Source of the DNA: Microbotryum silenes-acaulis
Lineage: Eukaryota > Basidiomycota > Microbotryomycetes > Microbotryales > Microbotryaceae
DNA length: 64,000 bases
Direction of reading: 5' to 3'
NCBI GenBank assembly: GCA_003665825.1
Contig: QPFY01000002.1
Location: 1,860,001 to 1,924,000 of the forward strand
Position 1 is the first letter of the stretch. Each line of letters starts with the position of its first letter. Under the pieces are notes generated by a model. That model did not search any database. It worked only from the letters and a program-made list of their open reading frames with translations, and was not told the DNA's origin. Shown piece by piece: positions 1 through 12,299 of the stretch. The position numbers were made by a program, and so were the translations under genes.

Positions 1-323
1 GTTTCCAACCTTCCGGGGGTGCGAGTCGTCCGAGCGCGGGCATGTGGGGCGGCGCATTGGCTGAATGACCTGGTTCGGCCATTCCTTCACAGGCGACGAT
101 CACCGCAGTTGCTGTGGCCAAGCACTAGAGAGTCGTGTCGGGGCAAATTCTCGTGGGGACTGCGACGTCGTTTGACACTGTTTGACAGCTTGCTCAATGC
201 TCCAGCCTCCTCCTGGTCTCTGCCCACTCCTGTCCAGTGGTCGTGAAATCTGCTCCGAACTTTATGAGACGGCTAAATGCTTTGCAAGTGTTTGTACAAC
301 AACGTCCTCGAACTCCAAAGCCC
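1..323. other. Intergenic, downstream of REV3
   Basis: No protein family is recognisable on either strand. The stretch lies immediately 3' of the REV3 stop codon, so part of it is probably the REV3 3' UTR. Short open frames are present but overlap each other and the REV3 exon and show no domain. Confidence 0.6.
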
Positions 324-3300
324 CTAAGTCAACAATCGAAACACCTCGTCAATTTGAATCGCCTCCTTCTCCGTCGCCTTCCTGTCCCACAACACAGGAC
401 AATCCGTCGAATCGCATTCGATCTCCTCAGTCGTCACCGCCGAAGAACAACTGGCGCAGATCTTGCGCAAGGCCATTTGTTTGGAGTGAATTGTGCGCAT
501 GCGCGTGTGTACTTGGTAGACGACTTCACCGGGTTTGGTCAGGCAGGTGGGGCACAAACCTCCTATTGAAGATCATCGGGTTTTAGGTTTTAGCAAGCTG
601 GTCACCAGCGGGGACATCGTATTCTCGAGACCGAAAGCTCACCTTCTTCGACTCCACCCGATGCCCCACAAGCTCGACATCGATCACTCTTGAGATACTC
701 CTCGAGTAAGGCCTTACGAGCACCAGATTGGGTTGATCGAGCATGCACGACCGTCAAGGAGCGTGGCATCTGCTTGAACCATTGTGTGATGTCCACGCCG
801 ATGAGGTTGAAGATGCGCGCTAGAGGAGGGATGATCGCGCGCTCGATGTAGTGTTTGGCATCGAGACGAAGGCGGCTGCAGTCGAGAGTGATGTAAAAAT
901 CAGTTGGGACGATTCAGTGAGAGCGCAGCAGCTTGGCTCGACCACTCACGGATCACTGAGAAACTCTTCGGGTGAGGCGGCGTGATCAATTTGCTTCTCT
1001 CCAGGCACCGATTGGAAGAGGATGTAAGGCACTCGTTCACCGTACTCAGGCTCAGCTCGTGGATCCCTCTTCATAGCTCGTTGGGCGACCATCGCCCCGG
1101 GAGGAGGTACACGTCCCTCACTACTCTCCAAGAGTCTAGGTCAGTAGGATACAACGTCGGAGGGAGGAACGGTACGTCAGACTCACGCATAGTTCCCCAA
1201 CTTGACCGCTTTGGCGTAAACGAAGTCCTGGGGCGAAACATCTCCAAGAAGCAACTTCTCCCACTGTCGTTGAAGGTAAGCCTTGATGACCGACAAGTCT
1301 TGGGAACGAAAGAGTATCCTGGTAAAAAACCGAAGTGGCGGACATCAGTTTTTGGGTTCGCACAGTTCAAGCTCGATTGCGCGGCTACTCACTTGATGCA
1401 GGCTTCTTGCATTTTCTGAGTCGCGGCGATACCATCCCGTCGCACCGTCTCGATACCCTTGGCGTCAAAGTCGGGTTCGAGCTGCGCAGGATACTCGTAT
1501 TTGAAGCCTACGTAACGTTTCTTGGCGAGCAGTACACACGGCAGGTAGATCTGGGTGTCGTGCATGAGGGGTCAGTGTCTCGAATTGAGCCCCACCAAAT
1601 CATAGTAGCCCACACCTTTTCGAACTTGAGCTTGATCGGTCTAGGATTCATCGAGGTGATCGTATCCGCCATCTCATGGCCGATTCTGAAGGCATCGTCT
1701 TTACTTTTGCCAGGTAAGTAAATAAAGAGCGAGTCGGTGTCGCCGTACACGACTTCGGCTCCCCAGTCCACCCGGGACTTGACGGTGACAATCGCTTTCT
1801 CCAACGTTTCTCGACCAGTTTGGACGATCGCATCCGCGATCTCCACGCAGGGCATCCGACCGGAGAATGTCGCGCTCGTGTATCCGTAGGTAACGTTGGC
1901 GAGGAACTTGAGTGCCAACTGCCGAGCGTTCAGGAGTTTCGTCAAGGCCTGAGTCGGAATGGGCGGCTGGTCAACATTTGGTTGATCGATCGAGATGGGA
2001 GACACTCACCCTGTCGTCCTGCACGCGCTTCATACTCGACTTGACCATCACACGCGTATCCAGGAGCTCGCTCAGCATTTTCGCGAGGAGTGACCGTCGC
2101 ACCTCGCGCTTGACAAACATCATTCCGTTCGGCGAGACTGGGTTGACAAGATACAGTAAGCCGCCTACTTCAATGTAGATAATCAATGAGCCACTCACTC
2201 GTGATGTGCTCTTTCATCAGCTCCAACAAACCGGGGGGAGGGTCAATCGTAGTCGTCCCGAACTTGTTCGCCGACTTGAACCGCTCAGTCCGCCCCAGAC
2301 AAGTTCTATGAAACGAGGCAGCGTCGAATATGTTGAGTGCCTGGGACTCGAGCTGGCATCTTGTTGCTCACGAATAGCAATAGTTTTTCCCGATCATCAC
2401 CGACGGACTCACGAGTAGCAATAGTTGTACGCGATCATCACCGACGGATAAAGCGATTGGAAGTCGAGCACAACCAGGGGACCTTTGTAGAATGCCGACT
2501 GAGGCTCCATGATCAAAGGACCGCATTCCGCAGCGTTTTGATGCCCAACCTGGTATCGTCCTCGCAAGACTTAGAGTGAGCCCAATCTTGAGTATTTCAA
2601 ATCGCTCTGCAGAAGCACGCACCTGGACTCGATTTGGTGAGAGCAGCACAAATGACTCGGGCTTGGCCAGCTTGAACATGACGGCTTCGACCTTGAACTG
2701 GCTCCCCCTCGTTCGGACGGAGCGGAAGTCGACGCCGAAGACTCGGGCAGACTCACTGAGGAAGAGAGGATAGGCAGTCAGCGGCTTGTGGAATGCGATC
2801 AAGGTACTCCAGAAAACTAACCAATTCTGCTCAATGATTTCCGCGGCTTCGAGCATCTCAATGTCCATCTCGACTCGGTTGCGCCAATACTCGAGCACTT
2901 TGGTAATGTATCGGGGGTTGCCGCTCGTGTACCACTTGGTTAAAGTCTTGTGAGAGAAGTGTGGAGTTCTGGTGGTGCATGTAGAGATGCTCAGTGTATG
3001 CTCAGTGTATGCGCAGGCGGTGTCAAGCCGGCTGATCGATCGGACACGCACCTTCGTTTCAAAATCTGGAAAATGACATGTTCAAACGCGGCATGCTGCA
3101 TCCGATTATCCGAGGACAAGATGCGCCAGATGGGAAGCACATGCCGCCCAGTGAACTTGAGCGCCGAACTCTGAGTGAAGCCCCATCGATCGGATTGCGC
3201 ATTTCCATGTCGACCGATGCTTTGTTTCTCCATTCGACCGAGCTCGGGGACCAGGTTCCAATCTACAGCTCAATACATATCCGTCAGCTAGAATAATCAG

Positions 3301-6300
3301 ACAAAGAGCTTCTACACTTACCATGGACCTCCTTCGCTCGCTCGAGCAAATAGCCCCAACTCGAATGGTGTACTTCGTACCCAGCCAAAGCCTCCGGATC
3401 CCAGTCGTTCACAATCATGTTCAAAAACGTTGCGATCATCGATAGCTCGTTATCGACCACTTCCAAACCGTAGTCCGTAGGACCGACAATTTTTCGTAGG
3501 TCCGAATCAGCCGCATCCCACATGGCTATACATCCGACGTGCGTATCGGGAAGACGGCCGTTCATCTCGACGTCGTCGTTCTCGGACTGCAGGCAGTAGA
3601 AGATGGCCTGGATCGGGTCGAGCAGTGGATTTGGCAGAAGTCCTTCGCGAGTATTGACTTTTGAGAGCAATAAGAGAGAGTTGATGAGCACTCTTGCTCG
3701 GGATCTTGTGCTATCTGGTTTCAAGCTCACCATGCAACTCCATCGCCAGAACCGCCATATGCTGCTTCTCGCGTTGCGCAGGTGCCCCATTGACGGGGGT
3801 GAACTTGAAGCCACCCTGATGCTGAGTAGGGCCCTCTATCCCCCTCGTGCGCGGCTTGACGTTGCATTTGGCCTCTTGAATCAGGTCCTCCTTCTTTTCC
3901 CAGGCTTTCACCTCTGCTCGGGTCGGTGGTCGCTTGACATATTCCCAAAGACCATGCTGCTCTCTTCCCTTATCACCACTTCGTTTCGACATTCTCGGAT
4001 AATCGTCCGTACCTCGGGTCGTAGTCTCGACGTCTCTCACTCTTCGATCCAGATGATTGAACGCCGGGGTGTTACGCATCGAATGATCACGAAGCACGAA
4101 CCTACGACCTCCATACTCGTTCGCGACGCGGGGAACGTCGGCAGGGTTCGAGTAGTACGGGTTCGTATAGTCCACTCGAGGCTGGTTGTACATTTCTAAC
4201 GTCTCGAGCACCTGCTGGGCAGACGGAGTCGGTTCACGATAGATCCACGAGCGGGCCGACACAGGGTGGTCGGTGTGAATTACGCGTCCTGAAGAGGTCG
4301 AAGATGTGTTCGAGTTCTGCAGCGGAAGGAGAAAAGATGGGATATGTATGGCAGACCTTAAGCCCGAGCTGTGCGTTGCAGAAGAGACCGGTTCGAGCTC
4401 GATAGATAGCTCGGGAGTGTAAGGCTGATTAGAAGCGGAAGCCAAGAACGATGACTGCGATTCCGACTCGGGGACATCGAATCGCAGCGTCATCCGTTTC
4501 GTAGTTGGTGGCGCATCAAGCGAAGAGACGGAAGCGCTGCGACCACTCGACCTCCTGGACCGTATCGTCCCCCTGCTGCCGTGTGAAGAAATCGGGACCT
4601 CCTCGTCCACCTCGATAAACGACCGCATAGCAACAGGCACCATCGAGGGCTGCACAGCTTCGACCTGGGTCGGCGTCGGGACGTATTCTTCAAGGATCTC
4701 GGAAGCGTCTTCCTCCAGGTCCCCGTCCATGTCCGAGGGATCATCACCGCTGGTTTGTTGAACGGGCGGGATTAAAAGACCGTCATCGCTCATGGGTGTA
4801 TCGTGTTCCCGAGAAGTCAAAACGGGCTCATGCTCATCATCCTCGTCGTCCACATCGGACCCCAGCGCCGAGTTTGAAGCTGATGAGGCGCGCGACGTCG
4901 CCCGTCGGACCTTGACAGCCTTGGTGGGCGAGCGAAACAAGTTCTGCTTCGTCGGAGATCGAGAAGTAGACCTCGTCGAGAACGGCACCGGATGAGTTCG
5001 GGCGGGCATCGGCATGGGCTTGAAAGTCTGCTCGAACGCGCTCGTCTCATCGAGGCTCTCCGGGGTCATCGAGTCCAAAGCGATAGGGACTTTGTGTGTT
5101 TGTCTTTGCGGACGATTGCCATCGTCATGGAATTCTGACGTCACCGAATCGGCGGGGCAACCGACGTCAGAATCGAGATCGCCCTTGTTGACGTCGGCTC
5201 GGGACGTTTGCGCGGGCGGTGGAGCTTGTGGTGACGATTCAGGTCCCATCAGATCGCTCTCAGTCCCTCCATCAAACAGATCGTTGACGTCGACTCCGGC
5301 TTCCCCATTTTCATTGTCCTCGCCGTCTTCTTTTTCCCGCTCCTCCTCAATCGCATCATCACCCGACCCATCCTTCTGTCTCGCCCGTCGCTTAAGATCA
5401 CCAAAGTACTGCGTATTAAACACCTCCGCGCGCTCGCTATACTCGTCCACAGCCTGATCGTAGATCATCTCGACCGCTTCATCTTCGTCAACGATGCGTT
5501 CGATCTGCGCCTGAGTCGATCCCGCTCGAAAGACCTTCTCGTCAAAGTCCTCACTGGGAGGTCGACTCGGGGACCTGGTCCTTGACTTGTTCTTGTTCGC
5601 ATAATCGTACCTTGACGTGATGAGCGCACCATATTCGTAGTTGGATCGTCGATCTTGCTCCAGTCGAGTCAGAAACACGGCATCGACTTGCTCAAAGGTG
5701 GTCTTGAGCCTCTCCATGAACCCTCGTTGGACTTTCTCTGCGACCTGCCGCTCGTCCACGAACGTCTTCCATTCAGGTTCCCGCTGCGCGAATCCGGGTT
5801 GAGCTCGATAAGCCTTGATATCCTCTTGCAGTAAAGCATCGACCTTGGCTCGCAACCTCGGTTCATCGGCCCAGATTGGATCCGTCGGGCCCCTCTTGTC
5901 CCATTGACGGGGCGTCGAGTCCTTGACCTCGCCAGGGCCGACTTCGCCCACAGCTTCCCTCCTTCTCCTCTCATCCGTCCAAAGCTCTCGAAGAGACAAG
6001 ACCAATTTGTCTTGCTCCCCTCCCTCGGAGCCATTCAGTTCCTCCTTCTGGAAGAACTCGACAAAGTCTTGTTGGATCTCACGAGACTTGATCTTGTGGC
6101 GGTTGTGGATGCCGTAAATGGGGACATCTATCTCGATCGGGCAGGTCGAGACCGGCGCCGGTGAGTCATCGGCGTAGCGTGGATAGACGAGCGAGGGTGG
6201 GACGGAGGTCGAGTTGTACACGCGAGTATGGTAGAGACCGTCAATCGAAGGAGGGTCGAGATCGTCCGAGGGGGGCCATTCGTGTTCTGTAAAGTATGCT

Positions 6301-7153
6301 TTTGAGATCAGCTTCGTCGAAGAAGACCACGGAGGAAGGAATTACCAGCTCACGGGGCAGTTTCCGAAAACGGCACTCGTCCACCTCGACCCATCCACAG
6401 CCGTACAAATCGCAATCGAGCATGAACTGCAGCAAGAATGGTGCGTGGTCCTCGAAGACGTCGAACTTGGTCTTCATGATGACGCCGCTGCGCAAGGTCT
6501 CGGACAGGCGGATCTTGAACGTGGGTCTGGTGATGTAGATCTTGAGGAACGCTTCGTGACCGACGTGGTAGCCGTAAAAGGGGATGCCTTTGCAGGGGAC
6601 GATGAAGGCGACGGCTGGGGTCGTAGGCTCGGACTGCGCACCCCCACGTTGGCCTGGTCCAGACTGGTGACGACCGGCTTTGGCGTTGGGGTTGGACCGG
6701 TTCCCCCTATGTGGGTCTCGGGTCATGTAGTCCATAGCGAGGTTTAGAGCTCTTGCGAGCCTCTTGATGTAGGCGTTGACTATGCAAAGAAGGTGACCAT
6801 CAGCAACCGGAGCGGCGGCCGGAGCGTGGACGGTGAACCCGAGACTGACCAGCGTCGGGCTCGAGACTAGCGCCAAGATACTTGATGTAGACATAAGGGA
6901 ATGCTCCATGAATGTGGGCCATGACTCGCTTGCCTCGATCGGTGGCGCCAAATATGCGGATCACAGGCACGGTCGACATGGGTGGAACTGGACCGCCGGG
7001 GTTGGGATCGACGACAAAGGGCGACTGGTCATTGGTGTAGATGGTCTTGTCGGACGACATGACGGTGTCGATGTCGGACAGTTTGAACCTGATGATGGTC
7101 GACGGCGATGGGGTGGTCGGGGCTGTTGCTGTAGCATGGTGAGCAGCAGCCAT
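324..7153 (-). CDS. REV3: DNA polymerase zeta catalytic subunit Rev3
   Basis: B-family translesion polymerase, acting with Rev7 to extend past DNA lesions in the nucleus. Model: complement of 324-562, 643-875, 950-1135, 1187-1318, 1393-1550, 1616-1948, 2010-2137, 2199-2305, 2413-2549, 2623-2755, 2822-2968, 3052-3262, 3322-3657, 3731-6286, 6354-6779, 6850-7153; 16 exons, 5766 nt, 1921 aa. Start chosen at MAAAHHATATAP because the conserved N-terminal block follows directly. Visible: N-terminal B-family region (exons 1-2), a long low-complexity acidic middle (one 2.6-kb exon), motif A (DFQSLYPS), motif B region (KFLANVTYGY), motif C (YGDTDS), and C-terminal cysteine clusters CysA (CRACG, CPTC) and CysB (CASC, CDSTDC), the latter known to bind the Fe-S cluster. 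All catalytic motifs look intact. Introns are 51-107 nt; the longest contains a tandem duplication of its own 5' boundary (2367-2448). Confidence 0.96.
2367..2448. repeat. 41-bp tandem duplication spanning a REV3 splice donor
   Basis: Two adjacent 41-bp copies, 2367-2407 and 2408-2448, differ at four positions by eye. On the minus strand the upstream copy is the end of the motif-A exon plus its GTGAGT donor; the second copy lies inside the intron and carries a second donor (GTGAGC). The period is not a multiple of three and reading through the first donor meets TGA at once, so only the first donor gives a full-length product. Without the extra copy the 107-nt intron would be 66 nt, like its neighbours. 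Confidence 0.9.
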
Positions 7154-8150
7154 GCTCTCGACCTGTTGCACGTCACACGGTCGACGGTCTGGGTGGGGTG
7201 GGTCTTGCAGCCTCTCGAGTCTCCCTCCCTCCTCGATGGCGGAGAGGCGAGCAGGCGAGCAAGCGAGGAGTGGGAGGCAGCAAGAGCCCGTGAGGCACTC
7301 CCCAGGCGTGACGCGTGATGGGGCAAACGCGTGTTCCGATCGAGTGGGGCCGGGGAGGAAGCAGCGCCAAACACGCCGCTGAGGGGGATGCCAAATCCGA
7401 CAGCGGCACGACGTCGCAAGACATCGCACGGCCGACCGAGGACAAGATCAGCCCCACACATCGTATGCGATGCTGTGGGAGCTTAGGCTTACCCAAGGTG
7501 TGAGCAGACCTTTGTCTTGCCGAGCTCGCAGTTCTCCGGCGAAATGATGCCTCTGCTCGCATCTAGTGCTGATTAGTCAGGGGTACATCGAGGAGAAGAG
7601 GACAAGACAAGCACCCGGTCTCGCGAGCAGGCCAAGTCGCACCCCGTACAGTACAACATACAAATCGCAATCGAATCGCAACAAGATAGTAATCAAGACT
7701 AGCCAAAACGGTGACCAAAAATGTCAGGACTACCGGCCCTCTCCCTGTCTCTCCCGACACGTACCCTTGCGAGGTACGATCGGGGTATCGCCCTTTCGAC
7801 AGGGCGAACTCGGACAAGAAGCATATGGGTAACTAAGATGTCCTGGTACGCGCCATCGGCAAGATAGCAATTGGTTTGGTCAGAGCTTGACGCACAGCAC
7901 TTTGGGTGGCCTTGGACTTTTTTTTAGAAAAATACCGGAGGCGGCTGGCAACACGGATGTAGCTCTAGGAGGGGGTCAACAGTACAGAGGAAGATACACC
8001 GTCAGTTTATCGCATCGAGGTGCGTGTAGTCCATCCCAGCTAGGGCGCAAACGAGCCAGCAACTCACAAGACGTTTTGCCGCACATGGCGGAAGAAGCGA
8101 GAGCCGCGAGCTGCGAAATCGCGCAAGCTTCGCAGTCGGCGCTGGCCCAC
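7154..8150. other. Upstream region of REV3, no gene recognised
   Basis: Contains the REV3 promoter and 5' UTR. Several short open frames exist on both strands but none has a recognisable domain or a consistent splice model. Confidence 0.5.
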
Positions 8151-8163
8151 GGCTCAGGATCTC

Positions 8164-8279
8164 AGGACCCCCGGAAGCCCAGCCATAGGCGGCCCTCTCA
8201 AAACGGCCTTTTTCGAGGCAAAATGTCCAAATATTTCCCGGATTCTGACTGAAAATGTCCAAATATGAGGGCCGCCTAG
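8164..8279. repeat. Dispersed repeat, left copy
   Basis: Positions 8164-8195 are a near-identical inverted copy (about 30 of 32 bases) of 12029-12060. Positions 8257-8279 (GTCCAAAT ... GGCCGCCTAG) are a direct copy of 11996-12018. The same GGGCCGCCT core recurs near 8840-8860. The two sites bracket the Helitron remnant and the 0.2-kb palindrome. It could be a terminal element of a larger mobile unit or just two insertions of one repeat family. Confidence 0.6.
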
Positions 8280-9640
8280 TGTTGAATAATTTCTCAAAAT
8301 TACTCTACAAGCTGTACAATGCTCAGAAATCTTTCTGCGGTGCGCGCAGACTGCGTTCCCGCCGCGCGCGGGCCGGAAAGGTCGCGCGCGCGCACCAAGA
8401 GCGCCGCCGGCGCGACGGTCAACGAGCCTTTTCAAAATGAAATGGACTTCAATAGGATCTCGTCTTTGTATTCATTTGATGGTAGGACTCATTGACCCTG
8501 AATTAGAATCAATCATACCCACTAAAACCCCCTTGGGTGATTTACAGAGACGCAAGGCGACCTTGGACTCCTGAATTGACGCCCGGAGCTCCTCGAGTGC
8601 CGTTTCGGTGATCGTTTCCAAAGGATCCGACGACAATCGGCGGCGTCGAGAGAGCTTCCAGATCGAAAGGAAGAAGAGGAGACGTAGCTCGACAATTCGG
8701 CGTTCCGAGCGAGAGACGACCAAAAAAAACGATAAATGTTCGCAAATGCAGACACTTTACCCTAACTATTAATAAAAAAAGTGTCGATCCGCGACCCATG
8801 TACCTAAAATCGCTGTTTTTGACTGTGTTGCGGCCCGGAGGGCCGCCTGTGTCCGGGCCGCCTGTGGTGAATGTATCAGCATACTGTTGAGTCTGCCGCA
8901 CCTGCCTGTGGTATCAGTGTACCCACCAGAAGTCATGTATGACCCTTTCTGCATTTTCTGGACCATAAAAGTCGAGCTACAGCCCGAGTACAATTTTTCT
9001 CGAGTTTTGAAGTGGTGCGGAACTGTTGAGCGGTATATGCAGTATTTAATGTATAGGAAGCGTGTGGGTTTGCATGACACTTCTTCTACAGAGGTCAGGC
9101 GTGGTCCCGCTGTCGTTGACGCGCGGGCGCGGGCAGGGCTTACGCTGCGCGATGGGCGCCGTCAATCACGTGACGTATCGCTGACAGTGCGACACCGGTT
9201 TTAGGGGCTCAACGTTCAACAACAACATGAGGTTTGAGGGGCTGTAAATAATCCCGCGCCCCTCTAACCCTTTCTTTTTTCTTGCCACTCTCATCAAATT
9301 TTGGTAACACTCATTCAAGGCGAAACCTTCGGCACTACGCCCCGGTCCCAAGGTCGCCAGGGAGGGCCATCGCAACCTCGACGAGTCTTGGGTTAGCCTG
9401 CTACCTCCTGCTGCATGCCGCATGCTGCTGGGCGCTGGGCGCTCTGCTGCTCGACCCTCCTCTTCGTCCCGACTCCCGCTCCGATCAACAGAATAAGCCC
9501 CTCGCGCGTCATGACAACAGCCCAACCGATCTTGGTATTGCGACACATGTACGAGCCCGCCGTGCAGCTGTGCAGAACGGACAGCGTGGTCAGCGACGCA
9601 GCGCGATGGCCGACCCGACGCTGAACGCGACTGTTTCCTG
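8280..9640. other. Gene-poor stretch left of the Helitron remnant
   Basis: No protein family was recognised in any frame. It holds GC-rich palindromic runs (around 8340-8420 and 8831-8860) and one TCACGTGA site at 9166-9173. It probably belongs to the repeat-derived block. Confidence 0.4.
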
Positions 9641-9779
9641 AGTTGAAGTGTGCGAATACCTGCTTTTCGGCGAAGTGCTCGCCTCGACTCGCCTCGCGCG
9701 CAACCCCCACGGCCCCACGCCCCACCACCACCTCCTCGTGCGCAAAGGCGCGTGCGCAGGGCTCGAATCGCGCTCAAAC

Positions 9780-11478
9780 CACTCAAGCCCCACGTTTCCG
9801 TCCGCGACTACCGCGGCCCCCAGACGGCCGTGTGCACCCATTGCAAGGCTCACTGGAAGTGCGAAAGGACGAAGTCGACCGGACACTTTGGCACGTGCTG
9901 CTCGCGGGCAAGGCCGGCAAGGTGCGCCTCCCCCTCCCCAGCCCAATCCCGAGTATCGACAGCTACTTGAAGGCTCGGATAGCGGTCAGTTGCTCCGTCC
10001 AACAACATTCGTCTGCGCTATACCCACAGGCTGAACTGTGCGACCCACGCACACAGAAGCTAAAGCATTCCGCGAAAACGCCCGGTCGTACAACAACGCG
10101 CTGTCTTTCACTTCGCTCGCTGCTCACTTCGACCAGACACGACTGGGCACTCTAGGACTCCCCGTGTTTCGCGTGTTCGGTCGCCTCTATCATCGACTTG
10201 GCGCCCTGATCCCTGCCGTGAATCAACGCCCAGCCTTTGCTCAGACATGGCTCATCGACCCGGCCGAGGCCACCGACACTCGACTTGAACCCGAAGGCGC
10301 AGACAGTCGCATACAAAGATCTACTTTGACCAAGCTCGAGTCCAAGTTGCGTACCAACAATCGCTTTGTGAGGCTGTTTGCATTGACCAAAGCTCGCGCA
10401 GGTTGGGATACGGCCAAATAGTGGATCCTGCGCCTCTGTATACCACTAGGCCGAGGCCGACACACCCACAACCTTCCTACGTCAAGCACGGAAATGGCGA
10501 TGCTTATCTGCGATTCCGACACCATCATGGGAGATCGTGGACCGCAAGACCTTATTCTCCAGGTGAACAGTGATCGATGTCCCGATGGTCGGCCCAAGTA
10601 CCAATTCATCAGCTCGCTCCATCCGTCTGCGTTGCCTCTCCGGTAGCCACTACTATTTCCTGCAGGGGAAGATGGCTTCCACCCCAACATTTCTCTTTGC
10701 GGGTTTCGCCAAGCTGGGCTGCCAATCGCCAGAAACCGAGAGCAGATCGACAATGATGTCCAATCGCGCGAGGTACTTGCCGGTCTCGGTCTTGATGACG
10801 GAGGCGAAGAGGAGGACGAAGACCGCGACGATGAGGATGAAGACGGCGAGGAAGGGGACGAAGAGGATGGTGATGGCGAACGTACGCGTCTTCGGCTCTT
10901 TCTCGGATGTTCCATTCTGTTTGAGGCGCAAGCACAGACTGACATCGAACTTTTGAACACCTAGGACGAAGGTCAAGTAAAGGGGTCGAGGTCGAGGTGG
11001 CGAGTCTCGCGTTCACAATTCTTTGCGCACTACTTGCCAAACGCGACGAATACTTCTCAATCCCGCATTGCACCCCACTTCCCTTCCTGGAGTTTGTGAT
11101 TTACGGATATACTCCCAGATTGAGACCGATCGACTCAACTACATCCAGTTGCATCAAGAAAACCTACGCCTCACCACGGCCCAAGGCATCAACGGCTTGA
11201 CCCCGGACCAAATTGGACGCTCGATGACCTTGGGCTCGACGTTCAAGAATAGACCGCGCGACATCACGCAGCGATACCAGGATGCGATGGCGTGCGTTGT
11301 CAAACATGGAAAGCCTCCGCTGCTCATCACGATGACGTACGACCCCGAATCACCGGAAATCAAGGCTGCACTGGGGCCGAATGACAAAGCATGCAACCGT
11401 CCGGATCTCATTGCACAAGTGTTTGAAGCCAAGTCCGGCAACAAGCGACATGCAGGCTGTTTCGGCGATGAAGGATGA
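9780..11478 (+). pseudogene. Decayed Helitron replicase/helicase N-terminal fragment
   Basis: Rolling-circle transposon remnant. Blocks of the Helitron-like N domain appear in order but in changing frames: a Cys-rich block with CERTKSTGHFGTCC near 9830-9905; GKVRLPLP just after, in another frame; FRENARSYNNALSFTS and RVFGRLYHRLGALIP with PAFAQ near 10068-10250; PLLFPAGEDGFHPN near 10645-10690; and IETDRLNYIQLHQENLRL to YQDAMACVVKHGKPPL and RPDLIAQVF near 11120-11430. Stops and frameshifts separate the blocks. The HUH replication-initiator motif and the helicase domain expected downstream are absent, so the copy is truncated and cannot be autonomous. I could not identify Helitron 5' TC or 3' CTRR ends. 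Confidence 0.85.
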
Positions 11479-11700
11479 ATGGATTTTGTTTCTTTGCTGT
11501 ACTTCGTATTGTGTTTTCTTAACCTCTGCGCTGAAATCATGTAGACTGTTCGATTATCCTGCTATTTTTTTGAATTTCATCCTCCCGTTAATTTAACGGG
11601 TTCCCACTGGTTTAGTAATTAGTACTAACGCGCTCCAAACGCAAACAGCACTGTTACCCGCCCCGCGCAGCTGGGCCGGCTATATATATATGTGCCCTGC

Positions 11701-11906
11701 GCCTCCACATCAGCAAAATGGGCACTCGGCGCGCACCGCTTAAAGGCGCTTAAGCCCCGCTTAAGGACGCTTAAGGACGCTTAAGGACGCTTAACAAGAC
11801 GCGGGGCTTAAGGACGTCTTGTTAAGCGTCCTTAAGCGTCCTTAAGCGGGGCTTAAGCGCCTTTAAGCGGTGCGCGCCGAGTGCCCATTTTGCTGATGCA
11901 GCCTCC
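11701..11906. repeat. About 190-bp near-perfect palindrome (foldback element)
   Basis: Left arm 11708-11801 and right arm 11815-11898 are reverse complements except that the left arm has three tandem copies of a 10-bp unit (TTAAGGACGC) and the right arm two. The 13-bp loop at 11802-11814 repeats the same motif. The hexamer GCCTCC occurs just outside both ends (11701-11706 and 11901-11906), exactly 200 bp apart, which resembles a target-site duplication. There is no coding capacity. It is either a foldback/MITE-type insertion or an expanded stem-loop. Confidence 0.9.
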
Positions 11907-11995
11907 CGCTACCTTGGTCTGCGCTTCAAAGTTCGACCGAAGGGAGGAAAATGTCCAAAAATGAAGTGAGCCTCGACCCATTTTGAGCCAAAAAT

Positions 11996-12060
11996 GTCCA
12001 AATTTGCGGGCTGCCTAGCCAAATTTGCGGGCCGCCTCTGGCTGGGCTTTCGGGGGTCCT
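11996..12060. repeat. Dispersed repeat, right copy
   Basis: Contains two tandem versions of the CCAAATTTGCGGGC(T/C)GCCT unit followed by a 32-bp segment inverted relative to 8164-8195. It lies about 240 bp left of the NoxR fragments. See the left copy. Confidence 0.6.
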
Positions 12061-12299
12061 CACGGCTCCCTACGGCTCCTCACGGCCTCACGGCTCAGCC
12101 CGGCTCGCAGCGGGTGCGCACGGGAGCCACTATGTATATCGACATCGTATCCGATGTCTCAATTTTTACCAAGTCACTCCCGGTCTCGCCCTCTCCTCCG
12201 CATCGTCACTCACTCGTCTGGAACGATCGTGATTGTTTTCGAGACCCGGTGGCTTCCATCTGGACCTTGTTCCTGTCTCAGCTACCATTTGTCGTCCGC

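Noticed and set aside
2988..3012. Short tandem repeat (CTCAGTGTATG twice) in a REV3 intron
   Set aside because: It is intronic, only two units and does not touch the splice sites; ordinary microduplication.
9282..9786. Open frames of over 100 codons on both strands left of the Helitron remnant
   Set aside because: Overlapping shadows in GC-rich sequence without a recognisable domain or splice logic.
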